Assembly: GCA_028704435.1 (NCBI GenBank)
Contig: JAQWFL010000017.1
Coordinates: 1-53,403 of the forward strand
Source of the DNA: Anaerostipes sp.
GTDB lineage: Bacteria; Bacillota; Clostridia; Lachnospirales; Lachnospiraceae
Length of the DNA: 53,403 nucleotides
Reading direction: 5' to 3'
Shown here piece by piece: positions 43,291 to 51,133 of the stretch. A program made the position numbers and the translations under genes. A model generated the notes under the pieces. That model was not told where the DNA came from, ran no database searches, and saw nothing but the letters and a program-made list of their open reading frames with translations. The stretch's first letter is position 1. Every line of letters starts with the position of its first letter.

Positions 43291-44645
43291 AGACAAAGAA
43301 AATACATTGGAATATAGGACTAATTGTTTTTGTTGCTTTGTTTGCGTATGTGTTAGTTCATGTTTTTATATATCTTGGAAAAGACAAAATTTCAGTTTAT
43401 AAAGTGACACAAGATAGTGTTGTAAAAGCATATTCATTCTCTGGAATTGCAATAAGGGATGAAAGTTTAATGAAGGCAGACCAAAGTGGATATATTACAT
43501 ATTATGTTAATGATGGGAAACGTGTTATTAAGAATAGTGTTTTTTTTCTAATTGATGCCAATGGACAAGTTCAAAAAGAGTTATCCAACCAATCTAAAAA
43601 GACCAGGAAAAATATATCTTCTTCTGATCAAGACAGTATTACATCCTTGATTTCAGATTACGAGGCCACGAAATCAGATGATTCATTTAGTTCGGTTTAT
43701 GATTTGAAAGATGATTTGAATAACATACTATTGTCCATTAATTCTAACTCAATTGATAAAATTATTTCAAACATTAATCAGAATAAAGAATCTTTTTCTT
43801 CTGTGAAAAGTAATGCAAGTGGAGTATGTTCTTTTTATTCTGATAATTTTGATGACAAAACAATGGATGATATTAAGAAATCGGATTTTAATCAAGAAAA
43901 ATACAGAGTAGAAAAATACAACTCATCTTCTAAAGTTTCAAAAGGGGATGTGGTTGCAAGAATTGCCAAAAATGAAACATGGAATATTGTGGTTTCATTG
44001 AATAAAAAACAATATGAATCATTGAAGGAAAAAACAAGTGTTTCTATTTTGTTTAGCGATGATGGAACTAAATCTACAGCAAAGATAAAAGTTGAGGAAA
44101 AAGGCAATGATTATTTTGCATATTTAACCCTAAATGATTATTGTGTCAGATATTATCCTCAGCGTTATATTAATTTAGATATTATTATGGATTCTTTTTC
44201 AGGATATAAGATTCCAAATAGTTCTATTGTAAACAAGTCCTTTTATCGTGTACCTGCAAAATATATTTCAAAGGGAAATAATTCAAACAAAAATGGATTT
44301 ACAGTTCGCAGTTCATCTAAAACAGGAGAGACAAAGGTTGAACAAAAGAACTATACTATTTATAAAGAAACAAAAGATTATTGTTACTTAGATCCAAATG
44401 ATGTTGAGAAGGGAACAACATTTATTGGATTAAATGGTGAAGAAAATTATACAGTGTCAGACACAGTAACCCTCAAGGGCGTTTATTGTACGAATCAAGG
44501 TTATGCAGATTTTCGTGTAATTGATATTATTTCCAAAGAAGGAAATTATACTATGATAAATAAGGATACCAAGAATGGAATTGAGTCTTATGACTTTATT
44601 GTATTAGATTCAAACACTATGGAAGAAAATCAGATTATATATTAA
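43287..44645 (+). CDS. HlyD-like single-pass membrane protein
   Basis: A 452-aa protein with a short basic N-terminus, one transmembrane helix (about 9-30) and a large extracellular part. The order of segments resembles HlyD/membrane-fusion proteins: a beta region with a biotinyl-lipoyl-like strand (ADQSGYITYYVNDGKRV, about 63-80), a helical region (about 95-180), then beta domains. No ABC or RND transporter is next to it. It lies between a radical SAM gene and yggS-sepF-ylmH-divIVA, so a role in the envelope or division is plausible but unproven. Codon use and A/T content resemble neighbours. Ser, Asn and Lys are abundant. Confidence 0.65.
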   Translation: MKTKKIHWNIGLIVFVALFAYVLVHVFIYLGKDKISVYKVTQDSVVKAYSFSGIAIRDESLMKADQSGYITYYVNDGKRVIKNSVFFLIDANGQVQKELSNQSKKTRKNISSSDQDSITSLISDYEATKSDDSFSSVYDLKDDLNNILLSINSNSIDKIISNINQNKESFSSVKSNASGVCSFYSDNFDDKTMDDIKKSDFNQEKYRVEKYNSSSKVSKGDVVARIAKNETWNIVVSLNKKQYESLKEKTSVSILFSDDGTKSTAKIKVEEKGNDYFAYLTLNDYCVRYYPQRYINLDIIMDSFSGYKIPNSSIVNKSFYRVPAKYISKGNNSNKNGFTVRSSSKTGETKVEQKNYTIYKETKDYCYLDPNDVEKGTTFIGLNGEENYTVSDTVTLKGVYCTNQGYADFRVIDIISKEGNYTMINKDTKNGIESYDFIVLDSNTMEENQIIY

Positions 44646-44658
44646 AGGATGTGGAATT

Positions 44659-45351
44659 ATGTTAGTGGAAAGATATGAACAAGTGAAACAAAATGTAAAA
44701 AATGCATGTCAAAAGGTGAACCGCAGTGCAGATGAGATTACAATTATTGCAGTGAGTAAAACAAAGCCTTTATCTATGGTAGAAGAGTTAAGAAATCATG
44801 GTGTCATGGAATATGGAGAGAATAAAGTTCAAGAGATTACCCGTAAATTTGAAGAAGTATCAGAACCAGTGCATTGGCATTTGATTGGACATTTGCAAAC
44901 AAATAAAGTAAAATATATTGTCGATAAGGTTGTTATGATTCATTCCGTAGATTCTTTGAAGCTTGCGAAACAGATTAGTAAAGAAGCAAAGAAAAAAGGA
45001 GTTCAAGTACCTGTTTTGCTCCAAGTTAATTTAGCCCATGAGGATTCAAAATTCGGAATGTCCAAAGAAGAATTGCTTGAGAATATACAAGAAATCGGTC
45101 AGCTAGAGGGAATTCAGGTAAAAGGATTAATGCAAATTGCTCCATATGCCCAGAATCCAGAGGAAAACAGATGTTATTTTAAGGAAATGAAACAATTATC
45201 CATTGACATTAAAGGGAAAAACTTTGATAATGTAGATATGAGTGTTTTGTCAATGGGAATGACAAATGACTATGAAGTTGCCATCGAAGAAGGAGCAACG
45301 ATGATTCGTGTAGGAACAGGGATATTTGGTGAACGAGATTATAGTAAGTGA
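44659..45351 (+). CDS. yggS: YggS family pyridoxal phosphate homeostasis protein
   Basis: PLP-binding protein of the YggS/YlmE/PROSC family, 230 aa, a single TIM barrel without known catalysis, thought to buffer free PLP. The PLP lysine is Lys34 in AVSKTKP; ENKVQE, HWHLIGHLQTNK and SMGMTNDYEVAI are the other conserved segments. It precedes sepF, as ylmE does in B. subtilis. Confidence 0.94.
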   Translation: MLVERYEQVKQNVKNACQKVNRSADEITIIAVSKTKPLSMVEELRNHGVMEYGENKVQEITRKFEEVSEPVHWHLIGHLQTNKVKYIVDKVVMIHSVDSLKLAKQISKEAKKKGVQVPVLLQVNLAHEDSKFGMSKEELLENIQEIGQLEGIQVKGLMQIAPYAQNPEENRCYFKEMKQLSIDIKGKNFDNVDMSVLSMGMTNDYEVAIEEGATMIRVGTGIFGERDYSK

Positions 45352-45367
45352 GAGTGGAGGAACGTAC

Positions 45368-45907
45368 ATGAAAGGAACAATCGATAAATTATTAAACTTT
45401 ATGAATCTGACAGAGGATGACGACGAATACGAAGAGTACGATGAATATGAAGATGATGAAGAGTACGAAGAAGAAAAACCAGCAAGAACATCATTTTTCT
45501 CTAAAAAGCAACCGCAAGAAGAGGAAGAGATTCAGTCAAAGGTAGAACCAATTGCCTATCGCGAGCCTAAGAAGCGTCGCAATACTGGTGGAGGAAAGGT
45601 AATTTCTATGAATGGTAGAGGTGTTGAAGTTTATGTTATTAAACCGCAGGATTTTACAGAGGCTCAGACGGCAGCAGACTTATTAAAAGAAGGTAAAACT
45701 GTAGTGATTAATCTAGAAGGGGTAGAACTTACCATCGCACAACGAAGCATCGATTTTGTTGGTGGGGCTGTTTATGCAATTAATGGGACACTTCAGGCAG
45801 TGTCTAATAACATTTTTATTGCTGCGCCAGATAGTATTGAGGTCAATGGAGACTTAAAGAGCGAGATTATGAATGAGAATATTGTTTCTCCTCAGTTACA
45901 GTTTTAG
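45368..45907 (+). CDS. sepF: cell division protein SepF
   Basis: FtsZ-binding membrane anchor of the divisome. The 179-aa protein has an N-terminal amphipathic membrane-binding helix (GTIDKLLNFMNL, 3-14), a strongly acidic linker of about 25 residues rich in Asp, Glu and Tyr, and the SepF core (about 85-165: VISMNGRGVEVYVIKPQDFTEA followed by IAQRSIDFVGGAVYAI). The start at 45368 follows GTGGAGG; an in-frame reading from 45326 would overlap yggS. Confidence 0.95.
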   Translation: MKGTIDKLLNFMNLTEDDDEYEEYDEYEDDEEYEEEKPARTSFFSKKQPQEEEEIQSKVEPIAYREPKKRRNTGGGKVISMNGRGVEVYVIKPQDFTEAQTAADLLKEGKTVVINLEGVELTIAQRSIDFVGGAVYAINGTLQAVSNNIFIAAPDSIEVNGDLKSEIMNENIVSPQLQF

Positions 45908-45909
45908 CC

Positions 45910-46665
45910 ATGGATGATGTCATATTATTAAAGAAGCGATTGCAGGAATTAGCTATGAGAGCTTATCAGCAGAACGTATATACATATACGTTCTTTTTGA
46001 CGGAAAGCCAACAAGATATTTTTGCACAAATGAGTCAGGAGTTTTCTTTTGTGGATTGGAAAGTCGTAGGTGGTCACGATTATTTTACAAGAGGATTGAT
46101 TCTATTTGGTTCAAAAGAAATGTTTGGATATGAAGGTGAGATACCAATGACAACTGTCAGGATCTCACCTCTTTTTGAAAAGTTTGCAGGAAAGCTGACT
46201 CATCGTGATTACCTTGGTGCGTTAATGAATCTTGGAATTGAGCGGAAGAACCTTGGAGATATTTTAATTGTTGAAAAGGATGCTTATGTTTTTTGTATGA
46301 AGCCAATGGTTCCATTCTTAGTTGAGAATTTGACTAAGATCGCACATACTCAGGTGGAAGCCACAGAAGTATTTTTTGATGACATTAATTATAAACAGAA
46401 ATTTGAAATCAAAGAAGGATTTGTGACATCTACAAGAATTGATGCAGTAATTTCTTTTGTTTATGGATTGTCAAGAAATGCAAGTCTTGCATTATTTCAA
46501 AACCAAAAAGTTTTTTTGCGAGGAAAAATGGAAACAAGGAATGCATATCAGTTACAGATAGAGGATGTGGTATCTGTCAGGGGATATGGTAAATTCTTGT
46601 TTTCTGGCATGGGAAGTAAATCAAAAAAGGGGCGTCAATTTATCACAATTTCAATTTTTAAATAG
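45910..46665 (+). CDS. ylmH: YlmH family RNA-binding protein (S4 domain)
   Basis: YlmH proteins have a C-terminal S4 RNA-binding domain and have been linked to ribosome-associated quality control as well as division gene clusters. The 251-aa product has an N-terminal YlmH domain (1-165) and the S4 domain (about 180-245: RIDAVISFVYGLSRNASLAL with VFLRGKMETRNAYQLQ). The ATG lies 2 bp after the sepF stop, with no good ribosome site, suggesting translational coupling. A perfect inverted repeat lies near its 5' end. Confidence 0.9.
   Translation: MDDVILLKKRLQELAMRAYQQNVYTYTFFLTESQQDIFAQMSQEFSFVDWKVVGGHDYFTRGLILFGSKEMFGYEGEIPMTTVRISPLFEKFAGKLTHRDYLGALMNLGIERKNLGDILIVEKDAYVFCMKPMVPFLVENLTKIAHTQVEATEVFFDDINYKQKFEIKEGFVTSTRIDAVISFVYGLSRNASLALFQNQKVFLRGKMETRNAYQLQIEDVVSVRGYGKFLFSGMGSKSKKGRQFITISIFK
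45971..45998 (+). repeat. perfect inverted repeat with T tract inside ylmH
   Basis: AGAACGTATAT (45971-45981) and ATATACGTTCT (45984-45994) are perfect 11-base arms separated by AC, followed by TTTT. The segment encodes residues 21-29 of YlmH, so the repeat coincides with ordinary codons. It has terminator shape but only a short T run. Confidence 0.6.
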
Positions 46666-46676
46666 AGGAGGAACAT

Positions 46677-47195
46677 ATGATTACACCAATTGAATTACTA
46701 GGAAAAGATTTGAAAAGAGGATTTGGATACAAAGCACTTCCTGTAGATGAGTTTATTGAAGAAGTAGCGAAAGATTACGAGTTCATCTACAATGAAAACA
46801 CAGAATTAAAGGAAAAATCCGCAGCGTTAACAGAGAATTTAAACCATTACCGAAGCATGGAGGAATCCTTAAAAAGAGCATTGATTATGGCTGAAGAAAC
46901 GTCCAGAGAGACGATGGAAAATGCAGAGATAGCGGCAAAGAATATAAAGGAACAGGCAAAACAAGAAGCAAAGAATATAATAGATGTAGCAAATCAAGAT
47001 GTACAAAGAATGCGTTTTGAAGGGGAGGAGAATTTAAAGAAGACTCAAAAAGACAGATTAGAAGAGATTCATCAAATAGAGTTAAAAATTCAAAAGCTTA
47101 CAGGCGATTATGTGAGTTACAAAACAAAGATGAAACAATTGTTAAAGAGTCAATTGGAAATGTTAGATATAGATATGGAGATAGAAGAGGTTTAA
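46677..47195 (+). CDS. divIVA: DivIVA domain protein
   Basis: Coiled-coil protein that binds curved membrane at poles and septa. The 172-aa protein has the N-terminal membrane-binding domain (ITPIELLGKDLKRGFGYKALPVDEFIEEV, about 2-30) followed by two coiled-coil parts (30-65 and 70-160). GAGGAGG precedes the ATG. It follows ylmH, the standard Gram-positive order. Confidence 0.93.
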   Translation: MITPIELLGKDLKRGFGYKALPVDEFIEEVAKDYEFIYNENTELKEKSAALTENLNHYRSMEESLKRALIMAEETSRETMENAEIAAKNIKEQAKQEAKNIIDVANQDVQRMRFEGEENLKKTQKDRLEEIHQIELKIQKLTGDYVSYKTKMKQLLKSQLEMLDIDMEIEEV

Positions 47196-47198
47196 TGT

Positions 47199-48287
47199 AT
47201 GAAGAATATAATTCCAGTATCAGAAGATGGGAAAAAGATATATGAGATTCATTTAGAGACATCCTTTGATCAATTGCTAGATTCTATGAAAACAATGGAT
47301 TTAGAACATCGAAAAATATGTATTGTAACAGAAGGAAATGTTGCTCCACTTTATTTAGGGGAGGTTTACAAGATTTTTAAATCCGTAGCAAAAGAAGTAG
47401 TTACATTTAGTTTTGCCGCTGGGGAAGCCCATAAACAATTAAAGACAGTGGAGCAGTTGTATGGACACTTGATTGAGCATCAGTTTGACCGTAAAGATAT
47501 GCTGATTGCATTAGGAGGAGGAGTTGTTGGGGATTTAACTGGATTTACGGCAGCTACATATCTTCGTGGAATTGACTTTGTGCAAGTTCCCACAACATTG
47601 CTTTCTCAAGTTGACAGCAGTATCGGGGGAAAAACTGGAGTTGATATGCTACAGTATAAGAATATGGTGGGCGCTTTTCATCAGCCAAAACTGGTTTATA
47701 TCAATGTAAATACATTGATTTCTTTGCCAGAACGTGTATACAATTCTGGAATGGGAGAGATTATAAAGCATGGTTTAATTCAGGATGCAGTATATTATCA
47801 ATGGATGCAAAGGAATCTTAAGAGTATTAAACAAAGAAATCTTCAGGTTTTAATAAAGATGATTGAAGGAAGCTGTCAGATTAAACGTAAAGTAGTAGAA
47901 GAAGATCCAAAAGAATTGGGTACTCGTGCTCTTTTAAATTTTGGACACACATTGGGACATGCGGTGGAAAAGTTAATGGACTTTTCTTTGCTCCATGGAG
48001 AATGTGTTGCCATAGGATGCCAGATGGCTATGGAATTGTCTTTTGAGAAAGGCAATATTTCAAAAGAAGATGTAGAAAAATCAAAAGAATTATTTGAGGC
48101 ATTTGATTTGTTTAAAGATATTCATAGATTAAGTGGAGAAGATGTGGTTCAGGCAACAAAATCAGATAAAAAGATGGAGGGGAATATCATTAAGTTTATT
48201 TTACTTCATCAGGTGGGGGATGCATATATTGACCGCACTGTAACTGACGATGAGATGATGATGGTATTAAAGGACTGGGTATTATGA
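47199..48287 (+). CDS. aroB: 3-dehydroquinate synthase
   Basis: Converts DAHP to 3-dehydroquinate, the second step of the shikimate pathway. The 362-aa protein has the NAD-binding segment ALGGGVVGDLTGF, the QVPTTLLSQVDSSIGGKTG motif and the metal-binding NFGHTLGHAVE and LLHGECVAIG histidines. No other shikimate gene is nearby; it sits between divIVA and lspA. The ATG lies 3 bp after the divIVA stop, and the end overlaps lspA by 4 bp. Confidence 0.95.
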   Translation: MKNIIPVSEDGKKIYEIHLETSFDQLLDSMKTMDLEHRKICIVTEGNVAPLYLGEVYKIFKSVAKEVVTFSFAAGEAHKQLKTVEQLYGHLIEHQFDRKDMLIALGGGVVGDLTGFTAATYLRGIDFVQVPTTLLSQVDSSIGGKTGVDMLQYKNMVGAFHQPKLVYINVNTLISLPERVYNSGMGEIIKHGLIQDAVYYQWMQRNLKSIKQRNLQVLIKMIEGSCQIKRKVVEEDPKELGTRALLNFGHTLGHAVEKLMDFSLLHGECVAIGCQMAMELSFEKGNISKEDVEKSKELFEAFDLFKDIHRLSGEDVVQATKSDKKMEGNIIKFILLHQVGDAYIDRTVTDDEMMMVLKDWVL

Positions 48288-48760
48288 AGCATATAAAAGT
48301 GTTCGCCAGCATTTTAGTTTTAATTTTACTGGATCAATGGAGTAAGATTTGGGCAGTGAGCCAACTAAAAGGGAAAGACAGCATTGAGATTATAAAAAAC
48401 ATAGTAGAATTTCAGTATCTTGAAAATCGAGGAGCTGCGTTTGGGATGTTTCAGAATAAACAGATATTTTTCTATGTCATTACAATTGTAGTAGTGGTTG
48501 GATTGACATATTACTACTTCAAAATGCCGGATAACAGGCGTATGATTCCCCTGAAAATAGGATATGTAGGATTGTTTGCGGGAGCAGTTGGAAATTTAAT
48601 TGACCGTGTTATGCATCAATATGTAGTTGATTTTATTTATTTTAAGTGGATTGATTTTCCCGTTTTTAATTTGGCGGACATTTATGTAACTGTATCCATA
48701 GGGTTCATCGCGTTTATGATATTATTTTATTATAAAGAAGAGGACTTTTCATTCATATAA
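48284..48760 (+). CDS. lspA: lipoprotein signal peptidase LspA
   Basis: Membrane aspartyl protease that cleaves lipoprotein signal peptides after lipidation. The 158-aa protein has four hydrophobic helices, LLDQWSK near the N-terminus, ENRGAAFG, and the two catalytic aspartates Asp107 in GNLIDR and Asp132 in FNLADIYV. ATGA overlap with aroB. The lipoprotein carboxypeptidase encoded upstream would be a substrate. Confidence 0.96.
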   Translation: MKHIKVFASILVLILLDQWSKIWAVSQLKGKDSIEIIKNIVEFQYLENRGAAFGMFQNKQIFFYVITIVVVVGLTYYYFKMPDNRRMIPLKIGYVGLFAGAVGNLIDRVMHQYVVDFIYFKWIDFPVFNLADIYVTVSIGFIAFMILFYYKEEDFSFI

Positions 48761-48770
48761 AGGAAAAAGT

Positions 48771-49685
48771 ATGGAAAAAGAAATAAAATGGACAATTTCA
48801 AAGGAAGAAGACCAGGTACGTCTGGATCAGTTTTTAAGTAATCAATTAGAGGAATATACCAGATCATATTTACAAAAGCTTTGCAAAGATGGTCTGGCAA
48901 AGGTAGATGGAACTGTGAAGAAAGGAAATTTTAAGCTGAAGTCGGGACATGAAGTTTCTATTGCAATTCCAGAACCAACGGAATTGGAAATCGAACCTGA
49001 AAAAATGAATCTGGATATCGTATATGAGGACGAAGATGTTATTTTAATTAACAAACCAAAAGGAATGGTAGTACATCCAGCACCTGGACATTATACGGGA
49101 ACTTTAGTTAATGGTCTTATGGAACACTGTAAAGATGATTTGTCTGGAATTAATGGGGTTATGCGACCTGGAATTGTGCATCGAATAGATAAAGATACAA
49201 CTGGAATTTTGATTGTATGTAAAAATGATATGGCTCATAAGGAAATCGCCAGACAGTTAAAAGAGCATACGATTACAAGAAAATATCATGCAATTGTTCT
49301 TGGAAATATAAAAGAAGAAGAGGGTACAGTGAATGCACCCATTGGACGTAGTCCAAAAGATCGAAAGAAAATGGCAGTGGAACCTAGAAATGGACGAAGT
49401 GCAGTAACTCATTATAAAGTGCTACAGAGATTTTCTAATGGGTATACCTATATTCAATGTCAATTAGAGACAGGAAGAACCCATCAGATCCGTGTTCATA
49501 TGGCATCAATCAAACATCCGTTGCTTGGAGATGAGGTATATGGGCCAAAATCAAAAAAATATCGTTTGGAAGGGCAGTGTTTACATGCAAAAGTTCTTGG
49601 ATTTATTCATCCAAGAACAAAAGAATATATGGAGTTTGAGGTACCATTACCAGAGTACTTTGAACATTTACTTGAGATTTTATGA
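48771..49685 (+). CDS. RluA/RluD family pseudouridine synthase
   Basis: Converts uridines in rRNA to pseudouridine. The 304-aa protein has an N-terminal S4 domain (about 14-75) and the catalytic domain with HRIDKDTTGILIV, where the first Asp after Arg-Ile is the catalytic residue. RTHQIRVHMA and the preceding segments follow. lspA-rluD is a widespread gene pair. RluD is the closest name by context; which uridines are modified cannot be read from sequence. Confidence 0.93.
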   Translation: MEKEIKWTISKEEDQVRLDQFLSNQLEEYTRSYLQKLCKDGLAKVDGTVKKGNFKLKSGHEVSIAIPEPTELEIEPEKMNLDIVYEDEDVILINKPKGMVVHPAPGHYTGTLVNGLMEHCKDDLSGINGVMRPGIVHRIDKDTTGILIVCKNDMAHKEIARQLKEHTITRKYHAIVLGNIKEEEGTVNAPIGRSPKDRKKMAVEPRNGRSAVTHYKVLQRFSNGYTYIQCQLETGRTHQIRVHMASIKHPLLGDEVYGPKSKKYRLEGQCLHAKVLGFIHPRTKEYMEFEVPLPEYFEHLLEIL

Positions 49686-49745
49686 ATTTAAGTGGGAATC
49701 CTCGGTAATTCAATTGCCGTAGTAGTTCACATTAAGGAGGTACAA

Positions 49746-50546
49746 ATGTACAAAATTGGATTTATTGGATGTGGAAATATGGCATCGGCCATGATTGGTG
49801 GAATGCTAAAACAGGGAGTATTAAAAACAGAGCAAATTATCGCGGCTGGGCCTACGCTGTCTAAGATGGAGAAAATTGGTCAGGATTTGGGGATTGATGT
49901 GACAATTGATAATAAAGAGGCTGCCAAACAGAGCGAAATCATTGTTTTATCTGTAAAACCTCAAATGTACAAAGAAGTAATTCGTGAAATTAAAGATGAC
50001 ATTACAAAAGAAAATATAATCGTTACAATTGCAGCAGGAGTTACTATGGAAAAGGTTGACCGTTGGTTTGGTAAAGAAACGAAGATTATTCGAACTATGC
50101 CAAATACGCCTGCCTTGGTGGGAGAAGCAATGGTTGGAATGTGTCACAATGAAGCGATGACCCAAGATGAAGTGAAAATAGTAAAAGAATTATTTGAAAG
50201 CTTTGGAAAAGTTGAAGAAGTTGAAGAAAAATTAATGAATGCTGTGGTAGGGGTGAGTGGAAGTTCCCCAGCATATGTCTATATGTTTATTGAGGCAATG
50301 GCTGACGCAGCTGTAATTCAAGGGATTCCAAGAAAAAAAGCATACACTTTTGCAGCACAGGCAGTATTGGGAAGTGCGAAGATGGTATTAGAGACCGGAA
50401 CACATCCTGGAGAATTGAAAGATGCAGTTTGCTCACCAGCAGGAACTACAATAGAAGCAGTGAGAAAACTAGAAAAATCAAGATTTCGAAGTTCAGTCAT
50501 TGAAGCGGTAAATGCTGCATCAGAAAAGGGAAAGGAATTAGAATAA
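49746..50546 (+). CDS. proC: pyrroline-5-carboxylate reductase
   Basis: Reduces pyrroline-5-carboxylate to proline, the last step of proline synthesis. The 266-aa protein has the Rossmann motif GFIGCGNMASAM at 5-16, RTMPNTPALVGEAM, and the C-terminal signature SPAGTTIEAVRKLEKSRFRS. The start at 49746 is preceded by AAGGAGGT; the 60-bp gap before it contains only a small imperfect hairpin. A promoter and structured leader for rpsO follow. Confidence 0.96.
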   Translation: MYKIGFIGCGNMASAMIGGMLKQGVLKTEQIIAAGPTLSKMEKIGQDLGIDVTIDNKEAAKQSEIIVLSVKPQMYKEVIREIKDDITKENIIVTIAAGVTMEKVDRWFGKETKIIRTMPNTPALVGEAMVGMCHNEAMTQDEVKIVKELFESFGKVEEVEEKLMNAVVGVSGSSPAYVYMFIEAMADAAVIQGIPRKKAYTFAAQAVLGSAKMVLETGTHPGELKDAVCSPAGTTIEAVRKLEKSRFRSSVIEAVNAASEKGKELE

Positions 50547-50550
50547 AAGG

Positions 50551-50579
50551 TTTACATGAGAAATGAAGTATGTTAAACT
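50551..50579 (+). promoter_or_regulatory. rpsO promoter
   Basis: TTTACA (50551-50556) and TAAACT (50574-50579) with a 17-bp spacer, directly after proC. The transcript would start near 50586, just before the folded leader. Confidence 0.6.
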
Positions 50580-50590
50580 AAGCAAGTTGA

Positions 50591-50635
50591 CCAATACTGG
50601 GATTTTGGATACTCCAACCGAATCTTCGTATTTGG
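50591..50635 (+). promoter_or_regulatory. structured rpsO leader, probable S15 autoregulatory element
   Basis: The leader can form an extended stem-loop. CCAATAC (50591-50597) pairs with GTATTTGG (50628-50635) with one bulge. An internal loop TGG/TTC is followed by GATT with AATC, then TTGG with CCAA, closed by the loop ATACT. Ribosomal protein S15 is known to bind its own mRNA leader in several phyla with differing structures. The ribosome site lies about 25 nt downstream. Confidence 0.55.
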
Positions 50636-50671
50636 CGTCTAGAAAACATTTATATTTTAAGGAGGAAACAC

Positions 50672-50938
50672 ATGATTTCATCAGAAAAGAAAAAAGAGAT
50701 TATTGCAAAATATGGTAGAGATGCTCAAGATACAGGATCATCAGAAGTACAAATCGCTATCTTAACAGCAAGAATCGAAGAATTACAAGCTCATTTTGAC
50801 ATGCATAAGAAAGATCACCATTCAAGAAGAGGTCTTTTGAAGATGGTTGGTAAAAGACGTAATCTTTTAGCTTACTTAAAAAACACTGACGTTGAAAGAT
50901 ATCGTGCTTTAATTGAAAAGCTTGGATTAAGAAAATAA
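50672..50938 (+). CDS. rpsO: 30S ribosomal protein S15
   Basis: Primary-binding 30S protein, 88 aa, full length, with the family segments [15 protein letters not shown] and [25 protein letters not shown] that contact 16S rRNA helices. AAGGAGG lies upstream of the ATG. rpsO-pnp is a conserved bacterial pair; here each gene has its own promoter, leader and terminator. Confidence 0.98.
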   Translation: MISSEKKKEIIAKYGRDAQDTGSSEVQIAILTARIEELQAHFDMHKKDHHSRRGLLKMVGKRRNLLAYLKNTDVERYRALIEKLGLRK

Positions 50939-50948
50939 TCAAAGATAT

Positions 50949-50986
50949 AAGAAGAGTGAAGTTTACTTCATTCTTCTTTTCTTTTT
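50949..50986 (+). terminator. Rho-independent terminator after rpsO
   Basis: AAGAAGAGTGAAG (50949-50961) pairs with CTTCATTCTTCTT (50966-50978) around TTTA, with one G-U pair, followed by a T-rich run to 50986. Confidence 0.9.
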
Positions 50987-50996
50987 GATACAAATA

Positions 50997-51005
50997 TGTT
51001 ACAAT
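50997..51005 (+). promoter_or_regulatory. extended -10 promoter of pnp
   Basis: TGTTACAAT (50997-51005) has an extended TGn element and five of six -10 matches; no good -35 is seen. Expected start near 51012. Confidence 0.5.
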
Positions 51006-51042
51006 GGGTAAAGTTATGTGTGTGCATATAACATAGATACTT

Positions 51043-51105
51043 GGCGTTTACCGAGACTACTGAAAAGTTCATTGATACAGTGTGTTTTTCAGTTGTTTCG
51101 GCGCC
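51043..51105 (+). promoter_or_regulatory. long pnp leader hairpin, candidate RNase III site
   Basis: GGCG (51043-51046) pairs with CGCC (51102-51105). CCGAGACTACTGAAAA (51051-51066) pairs with the segment ending at 51101, over 16 positions with one mismatch and one wobble. An inner CATTG/CAGTG stem closes the top. E. coli pnp has a leader stem cut by RNase III that then allows PNPase autoregulation; this is the analogous place and shape. Confidence 0.6.
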
Positions 51106-51133
51106 TGGATTCAAAGAAAAAGGAGAAAGAAAC

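Noticed and set aside
45410..45480. Acidic repeat in SepF as a sign of a frameshift or repeat expansion
   Set aside because: The linker between the membrane helix and the core of SepF is normally variable and charged; the frame continues normally into the conserved core.
49704..49720. Hairpin CGGTAATT/AATTGCCG before proC as a riboswitch or terminator
   Set aside because: Only about seven pairs with a minimal loop, no T tract and no recognisable aptamer core.
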